Source: Gnetum montanum (taxonomy: Eukaryota > Streptophyta > Gnetopsida > Gnetales > Gnetaceae). Taken from it: 64,000 bases of DNA. The stretch spans positions 225,119-289,118 of the forward strand of contig MNCI01030805.1 in the NCBI GenBank assembly GCA_015680685.1. Direction: 5' to 3'. Shown piece by piece: positions 22,845 to 36,135 of the stretch (the stretch's first letter is position 1; the number at the start of each line of letters is the position of its first letter). Under the pieces are notes generated by a model, which saw nothing but the letters and a program-made list of their open reading frames with translations, was not told the DNA's origin and searched no databases. A program made the translations under genes and the position numbers.

Positions 22845-24068
22845 TGAAAATCATGAAATTTTGAGACCTTGATGATTCAGCAAAGTCTTAAGGCTTAGGC
22901 AAGAATTTTTAATAAGTGGCACATCTCAGCAAGCTTTCTTTTTTTTTTTACTAAGGGCCTGCTACGCTACACTACGCAACCCAGCGTAATAGACTCTAGA
23001 AAACAGAAAAGGACAAGGGATGCATAATGGCAACACTTCATCTTTGCAAATTAGCCATATTCAAAAATCTTAACTTATGTTGTATTATGCCATGTTACGC
23101 TACGTAGTGTAATGCAAGTAACATAGTTGACTTATCTGCAGAAACAAAGATAATAAAATTTAGTTAGTAGCAATCACTACCCCACGATACACTTTCCAAT
23201 GTATTAAAGCGTAGTTGTAGGACAATTTTTTCAGTGCAAAAGACAAGGCCAAATGAATTGTCTTCTTAAAGGGTGGTTATGCTACGCTACGCTTCAGAGC
23301 GTAATACAACGTAGTACCACAAGCTTCAACTACAGCATGTCAGGTCAATGGCATTTTGTGGGCCTAGGATACTCGTCATCTAAATCATGTTTTTCTCCTA
23401 ACCCTAATCTTATAAATACCTTGGCGAACAACATTCAAAGGGTTGGAAATTTTTGATAGTATCAGCAAAAGATTAGTGAGATGACAAGAAGAGCATTGAT
23501 GATGACAAAGAGAAGCTTTTGACCATAGAATTCAAGTCAGCAGACACTTTGCTTTGAGCCTAATTCCCTTGTACCTAGATTGGCTAGAACAATGTAGATC
23601 AACGTTTTCTTGTTTACTCTCTAATTAGCTTCTTGTCGGCGGTGGATACTTTGTCCAAACCGAAGTCTATTTGTAAATCCTTTTGTATTCACCATATTTA
23701 TCTATAAGGTAGATCCTAGGTCTCGGGATCATGCATATTTCAAATTCAATTCATTGCACCTTTGTTTACATCAAATTCTACAATCATTTGGCATAATTTA
23801 CATCATCTTCATTGCCTTTGAGATCAATCTTGGAACAGATCTCATTTTTCTCATAAATCGATAATACATTTTCACATCAAATCATCACCTCGTTGTATGA
23901 TCATTGGTGAATTTACTGATTAAGTAAGTCCCTGTTTGATCGGCAAGATCATTCATGGCACCTTGGATTCGTTTTATCTAGCACGACCCTCACACAGATC
24001 TGGGGTTAAAACTATGTACATGGAGATCCACTCGGTGTTTCCAGCAACCAACATTTTCCATCGTTACA
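22845..24068 (+). mobile_element. LTR B (Tat-type, 1224 bp), shared by two elements
   Basis: It runs from tgaaaatcat to ccatcgttaca, keeping the canonical CA end. It serves as 3' LTR of the element begun by LTR A and as 5' LTR of the following unit. U3 dyads at 22972-23000 and 23094-23112; TATAAATA at 23411-23418. Confidence 0.88.
23411..23418 (+). promoter_or_regulatory. TATA box of LTR B
   Basis: TATAAATA, aligned with the box of LTR A. Confidence 0.75.
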
Positions 24069-24074
24069 ATTTTC

Positions 24075-24106
24075 TGGCATTAGAAGGAGGGCTTGAACCT
24101 CTGATC
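24075..24106 (+). promoter_or_regulatory. tRNA-Asn primer binding site B
   Basis: Counterpart of 6767-6798, six bases after the LTR end, with a few transitions (for example tggcatta for tggcgcta). The match again extends through the T arm of tRNA-Asn. Confidence 0.78.
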
Positions 24107-24322
24107 TATGTTTCACATGTAGTCCTATAAGTTGTCTATACCCATTTTCAACTAACGTAAATGTAATACCTATGTGGTTGTTTACGTGATCGTGAGGTAC
24201 AAATCAGTTGCTTCGACGATTCCTCTAGAATCCTCTAGAATAGAAAGCCCACTTTCACCTTAGCTTGCCTTCTCCCTTGTGATCTTTGTCCTTGTTGTTA
24301 TTATCCTCTAGCTACATAGAGA
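24107..24322 (+). other. Leader between primer site and gag B
   Basis: Non-coding and conserved with 6799-7014. Confidence 0.45.
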
Positions 24323-27300
24323 ATGGTTGCATCAACCACTGCTGTTGACATCGCTAGCCTTGAAAACCATTGGATGTTGCAAGTTACACCTATTGTTGTT
24401 GAGCCACTGATCTGTCTGGTATGGCTACACCAGTTCCTCAGGATTCAAAATAAAGAGCATGAGGGACACGCTCAGCGTAGGGAACACTACAACTTTCTCT
24501 GCACCAAACTTATGGTAAATCTGCCCATGTACCCATAGGAACTCAAAGCAAAACGCAAATATGAGTTCATCTACCATAACTGGAAGGAATTCATTCCTTC
24601 GCCTAATGCTTCCATACCCTTGGCAGACTAGCAACAATGGATGTTGGATCAACTGCTAATGGCCAGGGCATTAGCAAAACAATGAGATAAGATGTTCTAC
24701 AATGAAGCATCCCATGATAAATAGGAGGACTTAGATTCCCACTCCGAGGAAGGAAGTCACGCCAACTTTCTCATGGCTCCTCCCTCCACAACATCCTGCA
24801 TAAATCCATTGTTTATGGTCACTATGTTGTTATCATTGTCCATCGTCGATCGTGTGGTGCATGCATCCCATCAACATTTCTTCTCTCTGGCTACCCTCCC
24901 AGGTGGTATTCCTTTAGAGACCATTCCTCTGTAGTCATAGTTAGCTAATCCATCTCATTACATACTTGCGCCTACGTCACTGTATGTGCACATAGTGCCT
25001 ACTTCGCAATTACATGCAGCTCCTACACTCATCCCAGCTTACATGATAAGACCTGCCACTACCGCATGGTGGGCTCCAAATACATCATCCCTCATTACAC
25101 ATCCTACGCAGATGTCCCATATTCACCATCATCAACACCAAGTCCCGTAGATGATAAACCCCACTACAAGATCATTTTTTGTGCCCTGGGCTATGCAAAC
25201 AGTGTACCCCATGGCACAATCGATGATTGTCATCCCACTTGCATCACCTACCGGGTGGTAGATGCCATAAGAGGCACCGCCTGCAGGGACAGTTCCAATA
25301 GCATCGCACATCGACCAAGCTACCGCCCCTATCCCGCCACCCAACATGGCTCCCCCTGCTATTCNTAGATTCATTGTTGCTACAAAAATGGCCACATACC
25401 ATCATCCGTGTCTTTGCTATGTCCTTAATGAGTAAAGCTTTAGATAGGTATCATGCACTTCCACACTCTTCCATCTCAACCTTGGAAGACCTATTAACTC
25501 AGTTCATGACTTGTTTCAAATACAACCTGAAACTAGAGGTCACGTTAGATCAGCTTATGGGAGTTAAGCAAGATCCATTCAAGCTAGTTCAAAAGTTTAT
25601 ACAGTGATGGAGCGCAACCTTGAATGAAATCCATGAACCCATCGCAGAGGCCCATCTATTGAAAATCTTCAATGGGGAAGTCAATGACTTCATTAAGTCC
25701 AAACTGTATTACCTTGCACCCCACTCCCTTAGCCAAGCCTTCACTCAGTCTAAGAGCATTCAAGATGTGGCAAAGGCTAGCAAAGGCCCAATGTATGTGG
25801 TCTAAAAAAATGCCCACAACAAGAAAAAAGACAAGGGCAAAGCTACAATAATGAAAGTAGCAGCTATAGCTGAAGGGTCCAAGAAGAAAAATAACAACAA
25901 GAAGGTATCTACGGTGCCTACAAAGACCACAACTAGCTCAAATAGCATTGATCAGGAAACAAAACTTGCCCCTGAAGCATCCCCACAGCTAAAGCCAAAT
26001 TTTGAGCATAAAGATCACTGAAAATACACGGCTCTACCTGTAAAGCCTTTAAAACTTCTAAAGTAATTGCTGGGAGCTGGTTACATCCAACATAAGGTGT
26101 TTGAGAAGGGTTTAAAATTCCACAGACAACATTGTGAGCTACTCAAGAACCCCTCCTTGGCCATGCCAAACGAACCGTTAGTTCCAAAAAACTTTAGGCT
26201 CAACTGTTTCTGTGACTACCACCAATTGTGTGGTCATGACATGGATTACTGATGGGTGTTGAAAGATGAAATTCAATGTATGATCGATCAAGGTAAACTG
26301 ATCCTAGATAGTAGTAGTCTAGTCTATCTGAAAAACCAATCCATGCATGTGTACCAGGACCCGTTAAATGCAAATAACGTAGGGTACACTATCAACATAG
26401 TGGGTACAGAGGGAGATGGATAGAACCAGCCAAAGAAACCCTTTTTATTGCATGTACCTCCTCACCCACCTTAGATGATAATCCCATCAACATCGATGGG
26501 TGTGGCTAAGCAACAACCTTTTATCCTCCGAGTCTCGTCTCAGACCTTCGTTCCACATCCTACTATCAGTAAAGCCACAGCCCAGCCTACACCCACACCT
26601 AGGACACCCTTTGTCATCATGGTGACAGAACTATTAGTTACTCCTACTATGTAGGGGAAAATCTCTAAGTCAACATCCCAATCACAATCTACCAAGAAAG
26701 GAGAAGGGCGTATGATAGGTAACATAGCCAAGGACCGCCTTACACTTGGGTTCCCTAAGCCTACACCTCACCTTGATGCCCTTGGCTCCTCCTTCCTTTG
26801 ACAAGGAGGATGCTACATAGATGTGACCATCCTCTCCCTATCCAAGAAAATGCAGTCCTTAACCAGAAACTATTTCTCCCTGAGAGATTCGTCTCCTGGG
26901 ATGAATGGAAGAAGAGAGGAGTAGCAAAAAACCTGATCATGGGCATGATCTCCTAAATGCTTTTATGCAAGTCAAGAAGGCTCTTAAAAAAATACAATGT
27001 TGAGCCTCTATGACTTGTTGATGACATCACAAAAGAATCGTAAAGCCATGGTTTACATGTTAGCATCCATACTTGTGGATGAGAGCTTTCCAGTAGAGGA
27101 AGAAGCAATCAATTCGATTATGCTCCCTCCCACTGCTAAACAACCATGGTCTTCCCAATTGACATTTCATGATGAATCCATTAAGGATGACCCAAAAAAG
27201 CGTCAGGTGACAATAGAGCCCATGTTCATCACTATCTTGGTTGGCCAGTATACAATCTGGAGAGTACATGTAGATGACGGGGCCATTGCCAATGTCATTC

Positions 27301-27857
27301 CATACCCCATAGTGGATAAATTAGGTTTGATCAACCAGATCAATCCCATGACAACGTCATGTTTGAAGTCATTTAACAAGGAATGAGTGCAAGTCAAGGG
27401 AATAGTACACATCAATTTTGTAGTGGGGGATCAATTCCCCATAGATGTAGTGTTTATTGTCGTTGAGGAGATGCTCGATTTCAACATAATCTTAGGGAGG
27501 TCTTTGTTAGCTCAATCAAGGGTAGTCTCATCACCCATTCATCAGGAGATCCACTTGCCCTATGTAGGAGGGGAAGTGATCATCCATGGTGATAAGATGA
27601 CCCTTCAAGAGGTTAACAATGTGGAAATGGAATAAGGTTCAGAGGTTGAGATCCCCGAAGATCAAACCCCTATCCCAACAGTTGAACAGGCCAACATAGT
27701 GGCCAATGAAAACTTAGCTTGGGCTGAGCTACCCTTCCAGGGAGAAGATGGTAGCGTAGAGGAATGCTGTAATAAGCCTCTTCATCCATACGTGTTGCCA
27801 AATCTAAAAATGATCAAGAAATAGCTACAGAGCTAGCAAATGAACATGTTAGCGTAA
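24323..27857 (+). pseudogene. gag-pro: Gag-protease B (broken, internal deletion)
   Basis: ATG at 24323 matches the start of copy A; TAA at 27855-27857 lies where copy A has TGA. The gag core is at about 25366-25800, a zinc-knuckle remnant near 26200-26245 (CDYHQLCGHD), and the protease at about 27200-27570 (VDDGAIANVI, closer to the DTGA consensus than copy A). About 243 bases present in copy A (8058-8300) are missing at 25365, where the sequence has a single N. Stops and small indels break the frame elsewhere. Confidence 0.88.
25365..25365. other. Single N at a likely assembly join
   Basis: The flanks match copy A 8057 and 8301, so about 243 bases are absent here. Either a true deletion or a collapsed gap. 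Confidence 0.7.
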
Positions 27858-27945
27858 CATGTTATATCAGTCCGAATTGTTTACTATTACATAATGTATA
27901 CTCATTCTTGTCACATTATTTTCATTTTCTAGCCTTGTCGTATAT
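27858..27945. other. Spacer and subfamily breakpoint after protease B
   Basis: Similar to 10798-10905 of copy A up to about 27945, where similarity stops abruptly. The truncated end of antisense gene B follows. Confidence 0.5.
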
Positions 27946-30900
27946 GCAACGAGGCACCTCGGCCACTTCAGGTAGGAATGTAGGCACAACACCAACTTGC
28001 AACACCCATTTTGGGTCCCATTTGAGTCAAGAGGCTATAACCACACAAAGAGCACCTTAGTCACACTAGTATAGAAAAGTTAGCAACTCATGAAGGCTAG
28101 CGTAGCAACCCCCAAATCCTAGCATAGCTACTTTAGGATCAACTTGCCTAAGATGGTTGATCATGTCGTCGATGACCCCCTGCATGAATGTAAGCTTGTC
28201 GAGGGGTCTCGACTTATGGTTCTAGGAAAACAAGGGGAGGTCCTATAGTATTGAAAGTGGTGTCTATTATGCAACCAAATATGTCAGTAGTGACTAAGCT
28301 AGATTGTAATAAAATGGTGAACAACACAAATGATAGTGTGTGGCCTCACCCAGCAAACCCTCGGGGGTGATAACGAGGAGATCACCCATTGACATATCAT
28401 TGAATATATTTTCAAACTCACCAACATCTAATTGCAATTCATCTGCTTTCTGGTTCAAAACTATGGTGGCACCCTTAACATTCGATTACTCCCCTGATGC
28501 TAAACTGTGTTTGGCAAAGAGATATCTAGCAGAGGTCCCTTTCTGGCTGATGTAGGCTTCCTCTTTATTTGCTGGTGCCTTCCTTTTCAAGGCACCAGTA
28601 GCCTCTTCATCCATGGGAGACTCCTCTTCATCTCAAAAAATTTTCTCCTTGTTAGTAGGATGATTTTTCTTAATGAAAAGAGCCTTCCTTAGTGACAAGA
28701 TCTCCTTCCCTCTTGACTGGGGCCCTTTCCTCTATGACCAGGCCCCCCGCATCTTTATTTGCTACCCCTGTCTTGGGGTCCAACACCTCTTCTTCACCTT
28801 CTTCTTCTTCTTCGTCTTTTTCCTCTGGTAGCAAGAAAAAAAAATGCACATTATAGCTTAAACCACGTTAGCAAAAGTAGGTGCTACACTATGCCATGTT
28901 CCTTAGCGTAGCACAACATAGTAAGCATTTAATAAAAAGGTGAAGAGACAAGCACAAAGAAGAACATTTACCAATGGGAGGCTATGTCCTACGTAGCTTA
29001 AACTACAGTGATCATCCCCCTTCCTTGACCGTGCAAGGAGGCTCTTTATTTGGAGGAGGCCTCTTTCACCGCAACTTAGTGGCCACTGTCTTGGCAATGA
29101 GACATTTCCCCTGCGATATGCTACCTATAGCAGCAAGGGGCATGTCTTCCATGCTGTCTTGGCCACGAATGTTATGGGTCATCCAATCCTTAGTCGTCAT
29201 AGAAAATGACTTCCCAATAGCTTCTGGGGGATCTTAGGCTCGGGTGGTCCAGAGGATTTGGCAAGTCCATGGTTTGGAAATTTGTTTGTGATCTTGCATA
29301 ACCTAGACTCCATTCTCATGGACTACCAAAAAATCCATGAAACACCACAAGTAGCCTATGTAAAAGGCATAGTTCACATTGAAATAGGACTCCTACTTCT
29401 TATGAAGTGCAACAATTTTATTTTTCAAGCCCGTGCACAGATGCCCAGCCTAGTTGTAGTGGGACCCCTCTTTCATGACCTCTCACATCACCCAACCTTA
29501 CTCAATCCCAATGATATTTCCTTAGGAAAGTAGCTAGGGGAAAGCATAGGCATGGAAGATGGGATAAACCTCTTTGGTGGCTCTCGGCTTGACCTTCTCC
29601 ATGGGGATTCCCTTTCACCCTTTTGCAACCCCTACCACTTCTCAATTTCCTCCTTCTGATGATTCACCTCTTCCTTGGTCTTTGACCCTATAGGAAGACC
29701 ATCAGTAGGGACATCGAAAGGTCCACGAATAGTTGGTCATTGATTTCAAGGACCACTCGCACACCGTGTATACATGTGCAGAAGCTGTCTGCCTTTTTTG
29801 AAAAGGAGTTTGCTAGAGCAAGCATCTTAGTGGCAGGGATGCTTGGGTTCAGGGCTAAGAACAAATCCATGAGCCCAGGATCTTGAAGGTGCTTGATCAG
29901 GGATTCCAAGGCTATGTTGCATATCCAACGTTGGCTCTCATATACCTCCCCATACTTGTAGTAGATGTTGACCTCCTGGTTCCTAGAGGTAATCACCGTC
30001 ACCTTCTGGGACTTCTTTTCCCCTATAGCAGTTTGCACAAAACACCAAAACACAAAAAAAAACGTTAGGCAAAGCACAAGTAGCAGAAAAAACAACAATG
30101 ACCCTCAAGTAGGTAGTAACTTACTATTTAGCTTACCAGGTTTAAATGGTGATGGGAATGGTGGAAGATCAACCAAGAAATATTTAATGGTGATCGGTTT
30201 AAAGGTTTTCCATCCCTCATCCAACAAACTAGACTCCTTGCATCTGTCGTAGAGTCTAGAATACTAGGTTGGGTAGGTCTTGTACTCACCCCTACATTAG
30301 CCCATCACACCCGCATGCATATTCTTAGTGGAAGAAAACTCTCGTAGTGTCATCTGTGCTAAGGTCAACACATCCGTATCATCGTCAAGTCCATTCTCAT
30401 TGATGAAAAACATGGTAACAAAACCACATTGTTAACATTTGACTAGCGTAGCAAACATGGCATAGCATAGTAGAACATGGTTACAAAACTCACCCACTAG
30501 CACTGTAAATGGTTCCTGGTGGGTTTTGGAAGCACATTCCCATGTGACATGCAATAAACAAGGTGTTGTAGGAATGGTAGCAATTATACTTTGGCATCTC
30601 TTAGATCCAAGCCAAATGCCTCAAATTTTTGGGGCACTAACTGGATCCTTCTCTGTGCCCGCTGCTAATTGCTCCATCTGTAAAAAATCTCAAGATATCG
30701 TGATTTTCCTTAGGCAATAGGGTTTCTTTTATGGTAGCCGCTGCCTCCTTTGCCAGGTGTGACCAAACGATCACACTGAAGCATTGGAGGAGAAATTTCA
30801 GGAACTCTTGTGCTCCCTCTCAGAACTAGACTACCTACTACCCCACATGTGTATGGGGCAAAGGAACATTGGCCACTGGTTTGCTCACGCAGCACAGGAC

Positions 30901-31610
30901 CCTCACAATTTCTAGGAAAATCAAGATTGGCCTTAGCGCTACCCTACACAACACAATAGAAAATGTTAGTACCATGTTCGAGTGGAATTCAAATATAGCG
31001 TAGTGAAACTAGCATTTTAACAGATAGAGTAGCATAATTCTCTTCATATAGCATAGCAAAAAACATGAACGCAATAGCGTAGAAAAATTAGCTTAGCGTA
31101 GCAACAAAGCGATTAGTCTTGACAAAGCAATTAAGCATTATGCTGTGACAGAACACGTGTCATGTTGTCACATCACACTCATGGACAAACCCTTCTAAGG
31201 GTCGTACACTACGCTATTTGCATGCCAAGTGGCTCAAATCGTCCAAGCCTCTGCAGTAATGATAGTCGCAGTGATGGCGGTCTAGGCAACCTTGCATGCA
31301 ACCTTAGTGTAGCGTCTATACATCTATGACAGCCAAAATGGAAACAGTGATGATATAAGGGCCAAAACAATGATAACACAATGACATAAAAACATAGATA
31401 GCTAAATGAAATCGTAGAAACAAAAATAATAAAAGAAAAAAAAATAACAGAGGCATATAGAAAAACACAGAGATGAAGCATAGCGGCCTACCAGGTCAAC
31501 AGTGTCTCCTCAAGCACCACGATGTGCACCTATTACACATGCCCTAGGGTTTCCTTCACTTTGTCAACCTTGGTGAGTGCTAGGTGTTTGCGTTCTTTCC
31601 TGGGAGCCAT
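27946..31610 (-). pseudogene. Antisense multi-exon gene B (3' truncated)
   Basis: Minus-strand counterpart of the gene at 11183-17199, much more diverged (roughly 60-70% by eye). Exons: E1 31610-31492 (start MAPRKERKH matching MALKTKGKH of copy A), E2 30943-30494, E3 30411-30137 (its acceptor AG is mutated to AT), E4 30022-28972, E5 about 28824-28422 (very acidic, EEKDEEEEEGEEE), E6 from 28221 (DKLTFMQGVIDDMI, matching DKFTFMEGIVNDMI). Exons 7 and 8 are missing because the copy ends at the breakpoint near 27945. E2 again reads as a degenerate FCP1-like domain (NTLFIACH..NPPG). An upstream in-frame ATG at 31637 is possible. Exon lengths match copy A although the sequence does not, which argues for past selection on the protein. 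Confidence 0.7.
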
Positions 31611-31744
31611 CGTCTTGCTTGCTGACTCTTTCTTCATTGCTATGTTGAACTACCTTGCTCTCTATTAGCAAAATCTCTCTATCCTCCAAATGTGGGCTTT
31701 GCATTATTACAATGAAAATTATGATTTTACCAAGGGTTAATCCC

Positions 31745-31752
31745 TATTTATA
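31745..31752 (-). promoter_or_regulatory. TATA box of antisense gene B
   Basis: On the minus strand ggctataaataggg lies 135 bases before the ATG at 31610. It is the best core promoter candidate for the antisense gene. Flanking sequence up to 31860 has gcgtagcatgc-type repeats like those in the LTR U3. Confidence 0.55.
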
Positions 31753-32344
31753 GCCATAATGGTGAAAAGGAAACTTGTTATTTTCTCTCTCCATTTAATG
31801 CAGAGTATTCTGTGCAGCGTAGCATGCTTGCCATGACATAGTAGCACTGTTTGCATTAAAATAGGTGGGCTTGGGCAAAAAGCCTTGACATGCTTCAAAC
31901 TAGCCATTTTCCTTCACAAAAATATCTCATTAGCGGTCTGAAAAGACCTTAAACAAGCAATCCTAATGCATAGTTTCGATCTAGTTAGCGGTCTGCAAAT
32001 ACCTTAAACTAGCATTTTTGACCTGTTACTCATTGGCAGTTTGCAATGACATTAAACTAGCAATTTCACATTTTTACATTATTTTTTCACTTCTACATTA
32101 GTAGTTTTGCATATTTACATCTTAACGGTCTTCCCATGACCTTAAATTAGCAAATTATAAACTTTATATCATGCTTTATACTTACGCTTACCGATTACAT
32201 CTCATTGCTACTTTACAAATGTTCACTGTACACAGTCACCACAAGTAGGTATCCTTTGACCGAACATTCATCTCATTTTGGCAAGTTGAGTTAGAATGGA
32301 AATCCATCATGATCTCTCTTCACCTTTAGCTTTAACAAGTCCAC
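31753..32344. other. Spacer between antisense gene B and pol C, with motif array
   Basis: At least four motif copies (forms of gaccttaaactagc) between 31930 and 32155, about 60-70 bases apart. No ORF. Confidence 0.55.
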
Positions 32345-35300
32345 ATGGCAAACTTGCAAGACAACTGAACCCAGATTTAATAGATTAGGAATCACCCACA
32401 GTTAGCACCGTGGCATCTTTAGAAGAATCTCCAAACTCGCCTAAGCATCTGGTCCAAGCCCTAGATTTAAAAGTTGGGGATGTAACTGAGAACCCTCTTA
32501 TCAAAATGCCTATGACCACATCTAGGGGGGAAGAAAAAATGTTAAAACTTAATTCCCTCCTAGTTTCGCAGATGCACAAAGATGTGGCCAAAATTCTACA
32601 AGATAACATTGAAGTCTTTGCATGGTCATACAACGACATGCTAGTTTAGATCCAAGGCTAATACAACACAACATCTTCTTAGACCTGCACATGAAAGCAA
32701 TTAAGCAGAAGGCTCACAAGGTTAAACTAGAGATCACACTGGCCATACAGGATCACTAAGCTATACTAGGCTGGTTTCATCTGGGTAGTTGATTACTCAG
32801 AGTGGGTGTCTAACATTGTCGTAATCTCTAAGAAAACAGGAGGAATATGAATCTGTATAGACTTCCAGGATCTAAACAAGGCAATAATCAAAGATGATTT
32901 CCCACTTCCGAGTATTAATCAACTCATCAACACTACAGTTCGTCATGCTCTATTATCCTTCATGGATGGTTTCTCCAGCTATAACCAAATTCATATTAAC
33001 CTAGAGCATCAATTAACAACAACCTTCATGACCCCATGGGGTACCTTTTGTTACACTATGATGCCTTTTGGGCTTAAGAATGCTGAAGCAACCTACCAAT
33101 GGACCATGACTTACATCTTTAGCAACTACATCCTAGAAACGCTGAATGACTAAGTAGTGATATAACGGTCAAATCTAAAGAGGTCGATGATCATCCCCGC
33201 AATCTAGGAGTAGTGCTCAAGTGTTTCCAGATGCATGATTTATGTCTTAACCTAAAAAAGTGTGTCTTCAAGGTGACAACTGAACACATGTTAGGGTTTG
33301 TAGCGTTGGAGGCCAGAATACAGGTGGACCCTGACAAAGTTAAGGTCATTGTCAACTTGGCACTTCCTACAAACCTTAAAGAACTATGCAAGTTACAAGG
33401 TAGAGTACAGTTCATTAGAAGGTTTATAGCAAAGTTGACTGACAAGTTACATCCCATGCAACATCTACTAAAGAAAGGGACTAACTTTGAATGGACACCA
33501 CAGTGCCAACAAGCCTTTGATGATCTAAAGAAAGACCTCTTGCACCTCCCAACTATTTACCCACCACAAAGGGACAAGCCTTTCTTCATCTACCTTTCCA
33601 CCTTAGACATGTCTATTGTGACACTGTTATGTCATAAACAAGATGATGGTTCTGAGATACCATTGTACTACCAAAGTCATGCACTGATAGCATATGAAGC
33701 AAAATACAACGAGATGGAGAGAAAATACCTTGCCTTAGTGTTTGCATTGAAAAAGTGAGACACTACCTATTTTGTAGCAAAATTAATATTATTTTCAAGA
33801 GCAACATACTCTGGGCTATCACAAACAATCTATACGAAAGTAGTAGGTTAGCCTGGTGGAAAGAAATAATAGCAGAATTTGATTTGCATTATGTGAGCCA
33901 ATCATCAATGAAAGGTCAAGCCAAAGCAACATAACTTATGGCCTCACCCATCGATGACTAGGTGACAATAGATCTCAAATTCCCATATGATCATGTTATC
34001 ACTATTAATGCCATCCCATTGCATCTTTGCATTTCAACAGTGCCTCAACCACATGAGGGGGTAGTGTGACTACTGTCATTTCATTCCCCTCTAGTGAAAT
34101 GCATCCTTTAGGTTATCATTTTATGTTCCCTTGTACAAACAACGTGGCAAAGTATGAGGGGTTACTCAAGGGCCTCTTAGTAGCCCAAGCATTAAGCATA
34201 CAACACCTAGCGATTCGCGGAGATTCACAACTAGTTGTGAATCAAATCACCAAGGTCTATGCCTGAAAGGCTACACACCTGCAACCCTATTGCAACTTAG
34301 CAAAAATCCTACTCAAACAGTTTACAACAATGGATGTGCAACATGTGCCATGCAATGAACACATAGCCTCTGTTAGCACTGTGAATACCCAGGAGCGGTA
34401 CACCAACATTAAATCCTACCTACAACATGGCAAACCCCCATGTGGATTGACATCTACCTAGAGAGATGTGATTCGTAAGCATGCTCAGCAACATGTGCTC
34501 ATGGGAGATAACGCCCTATGCAAACACTCCTATGACAGGATATTGTTGGCATGTGTAAATGAGGAGCAAGCGTAGAAAGTGATTAATGAAGTACACAAAT
34601 GACTATGTGGTGGACACATAGCACCTAGGGTTATGGCTACAAAAATTAGACATCTAGGGTTCTACTGGCCTCACATGGAGTGTGATTGCCTGGCCAAACT
34701 CAAGATGTGTGATACGTGCCAACGATATGCAAATCTCATACATGTTTCACCTACAGAGCTGCATCCAATGCAAATCACGTGGCCTTTCCAGTGATGGGGA
34801 CTAGACACCATAGGAGCTATGACACCTAAGTCTTCTATAGGGCATAGCTTCATCATCACCGCCACTGATTATTTTACTAAGTGGGTAGAGGTTATCCCCT
34901 TGAGGAAAACTACATCTCAATAGATTTTCCACTTCATCTTGGACAACATTGTGACAAGGTTTGGGCTTCGAATGACTATTGTAAATGACACTGGGCCACA
35001 GTTCTGTAGTGTGGAGACCTAAACCTTTTGCAGTAATCTTTGCATCAGGAAATCATTCTCCTTGCCATATTACCCATAGTTGAATGGACAAGCAAAAGCT
35101 ACAAACAAGTCCATCATCAATTTGTCGAAGAAAATGCTTAAGAATAGCAAGAGGCGATGGCATGAGCAAATCCTCTATTTGCTGTGGGCTTACAGGACGA
35201 CATGTAGAACTACAATAGGTAAGACACCTTATAGTCTTGTTTATGGGTTGGAAGTGGTGTTACCTCTTGAGTTGTAGGTACCATCACTCTGGATGATCCT

Positions 35301-35637
35301 ATCAAATGTCATGAGCGAAGCCTAGAACAATGATTCAAGGATCATCAACCTCGACTCAATAGAGGAGGAGCATGCAGAAACACTGGGTTGCATAGAGCAT
35401 TATCAGAACAAGCAATGGAAAAAACATTGTGAAAATTCACATCAACAACCAATACAAAAGGAAGACCTCGTTCTCAAGGCTATCCATGAGCATATGAACA
35501 AATTCTCAACCAACTGGGAAGGTCCATACATGGTCACAAAAGCCTTTGGAAATAGGGCCTTCAAGCTGGTAGACATGGATGGCAACGAGTTTGCAAATCT
35601 GGTGAATCACTCATATCTCAAGCCATATTACATGTAA
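32345..35637 (+). pseudogene. pol: Tat/Ogre-like pol C (broken, diverged subfamily)
   Basis: Linker (32345-32700), RT (about 32760-33460, with FMDGFSSYNQ and MPFGLKNAEATYQ), RNase H (33560-33940, intact over a long stretch), second RNase H (about 34030-34330, NNVAKYEGLLKGLL and RGDSQLVVNQI), zinc region (about 34600-34740), integrase core (about 34790-35280) and a C-terminus ending YLKPYYM before TAA. The RT YVDD site is destroyed by a stop and a 1-nt loss near 33150. Stops are spread throughout. Confidence 0.92.
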
Positions 35638-35649
35638 TGCATGGAGTAG

Positions 35650-36135
35650 ATAAGCGAACATCCTCTACGACATAAAACTTGGAAAGGTGAGCAAACGTCT
35701 GCTACGATGTAAAACTGGAAAAGCTTCACCAACATCCACTACGATGTTAAATTGGCAAAGGTAAGCACATTCGCTACAACGTAAAACTGGAAAAGAAGTC
35801 TACCATGACATTAAACTAGCACATAGATGGTCTGCTAGGACCTTAAACTAGCACACAGACAATCCGCTATGACTATAAATTGGCACAGACTATCTACCAT
35901 GACATATAATTGGCAAAGCATGATCTGCTAGGACTTTAAACTAGCACAATCCACTTTCTGCTATGACGTTAAAATGACACATACGATCTGCTATGACCTT
36001 AAGCTAGCTCATCCATCATCCGCTACGACAATAAACTAGCACAATAGTCTGCTAGGACCTTAAGCTAGCACAATGGTCTGCTAGGACCTTAAACTAGCAT
36101 ACAATGGTTTACCAAGATCTTAAACTAGGTTCGCA
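35650..36135. repeat. Short-motif array after pol C
   Basis: The clearest array of the family: about thirteen units with a spacing near 35-40 bp, each a form of ctgctaggaccttaaactagc. Units late in the array are most alike, suggesting local expansion. Confidence 0.8.

Larger units (their letters stand above)
5539..24068 (+). mobile_element. Tat/Ogre-like element bounded by LTR A and LTR B (about 18.5 kb)
   Basis: The span runs LTR A, tRNA-Asn primer site, gag-protease, antisense gene (with a solo LTR inside), RT-RNase H-integrase, short-motif array, polypurine tract, LTR B. This is a complete set of parts in the expected order, although the coding regions are broken. LTR A (1222 bp) and LTR B (1224 bp) are of the same subfamily. 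Both LTRs are also shared with the neighbouring units, so no flanking target duplication can be assigned. Confidence 0.8.
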
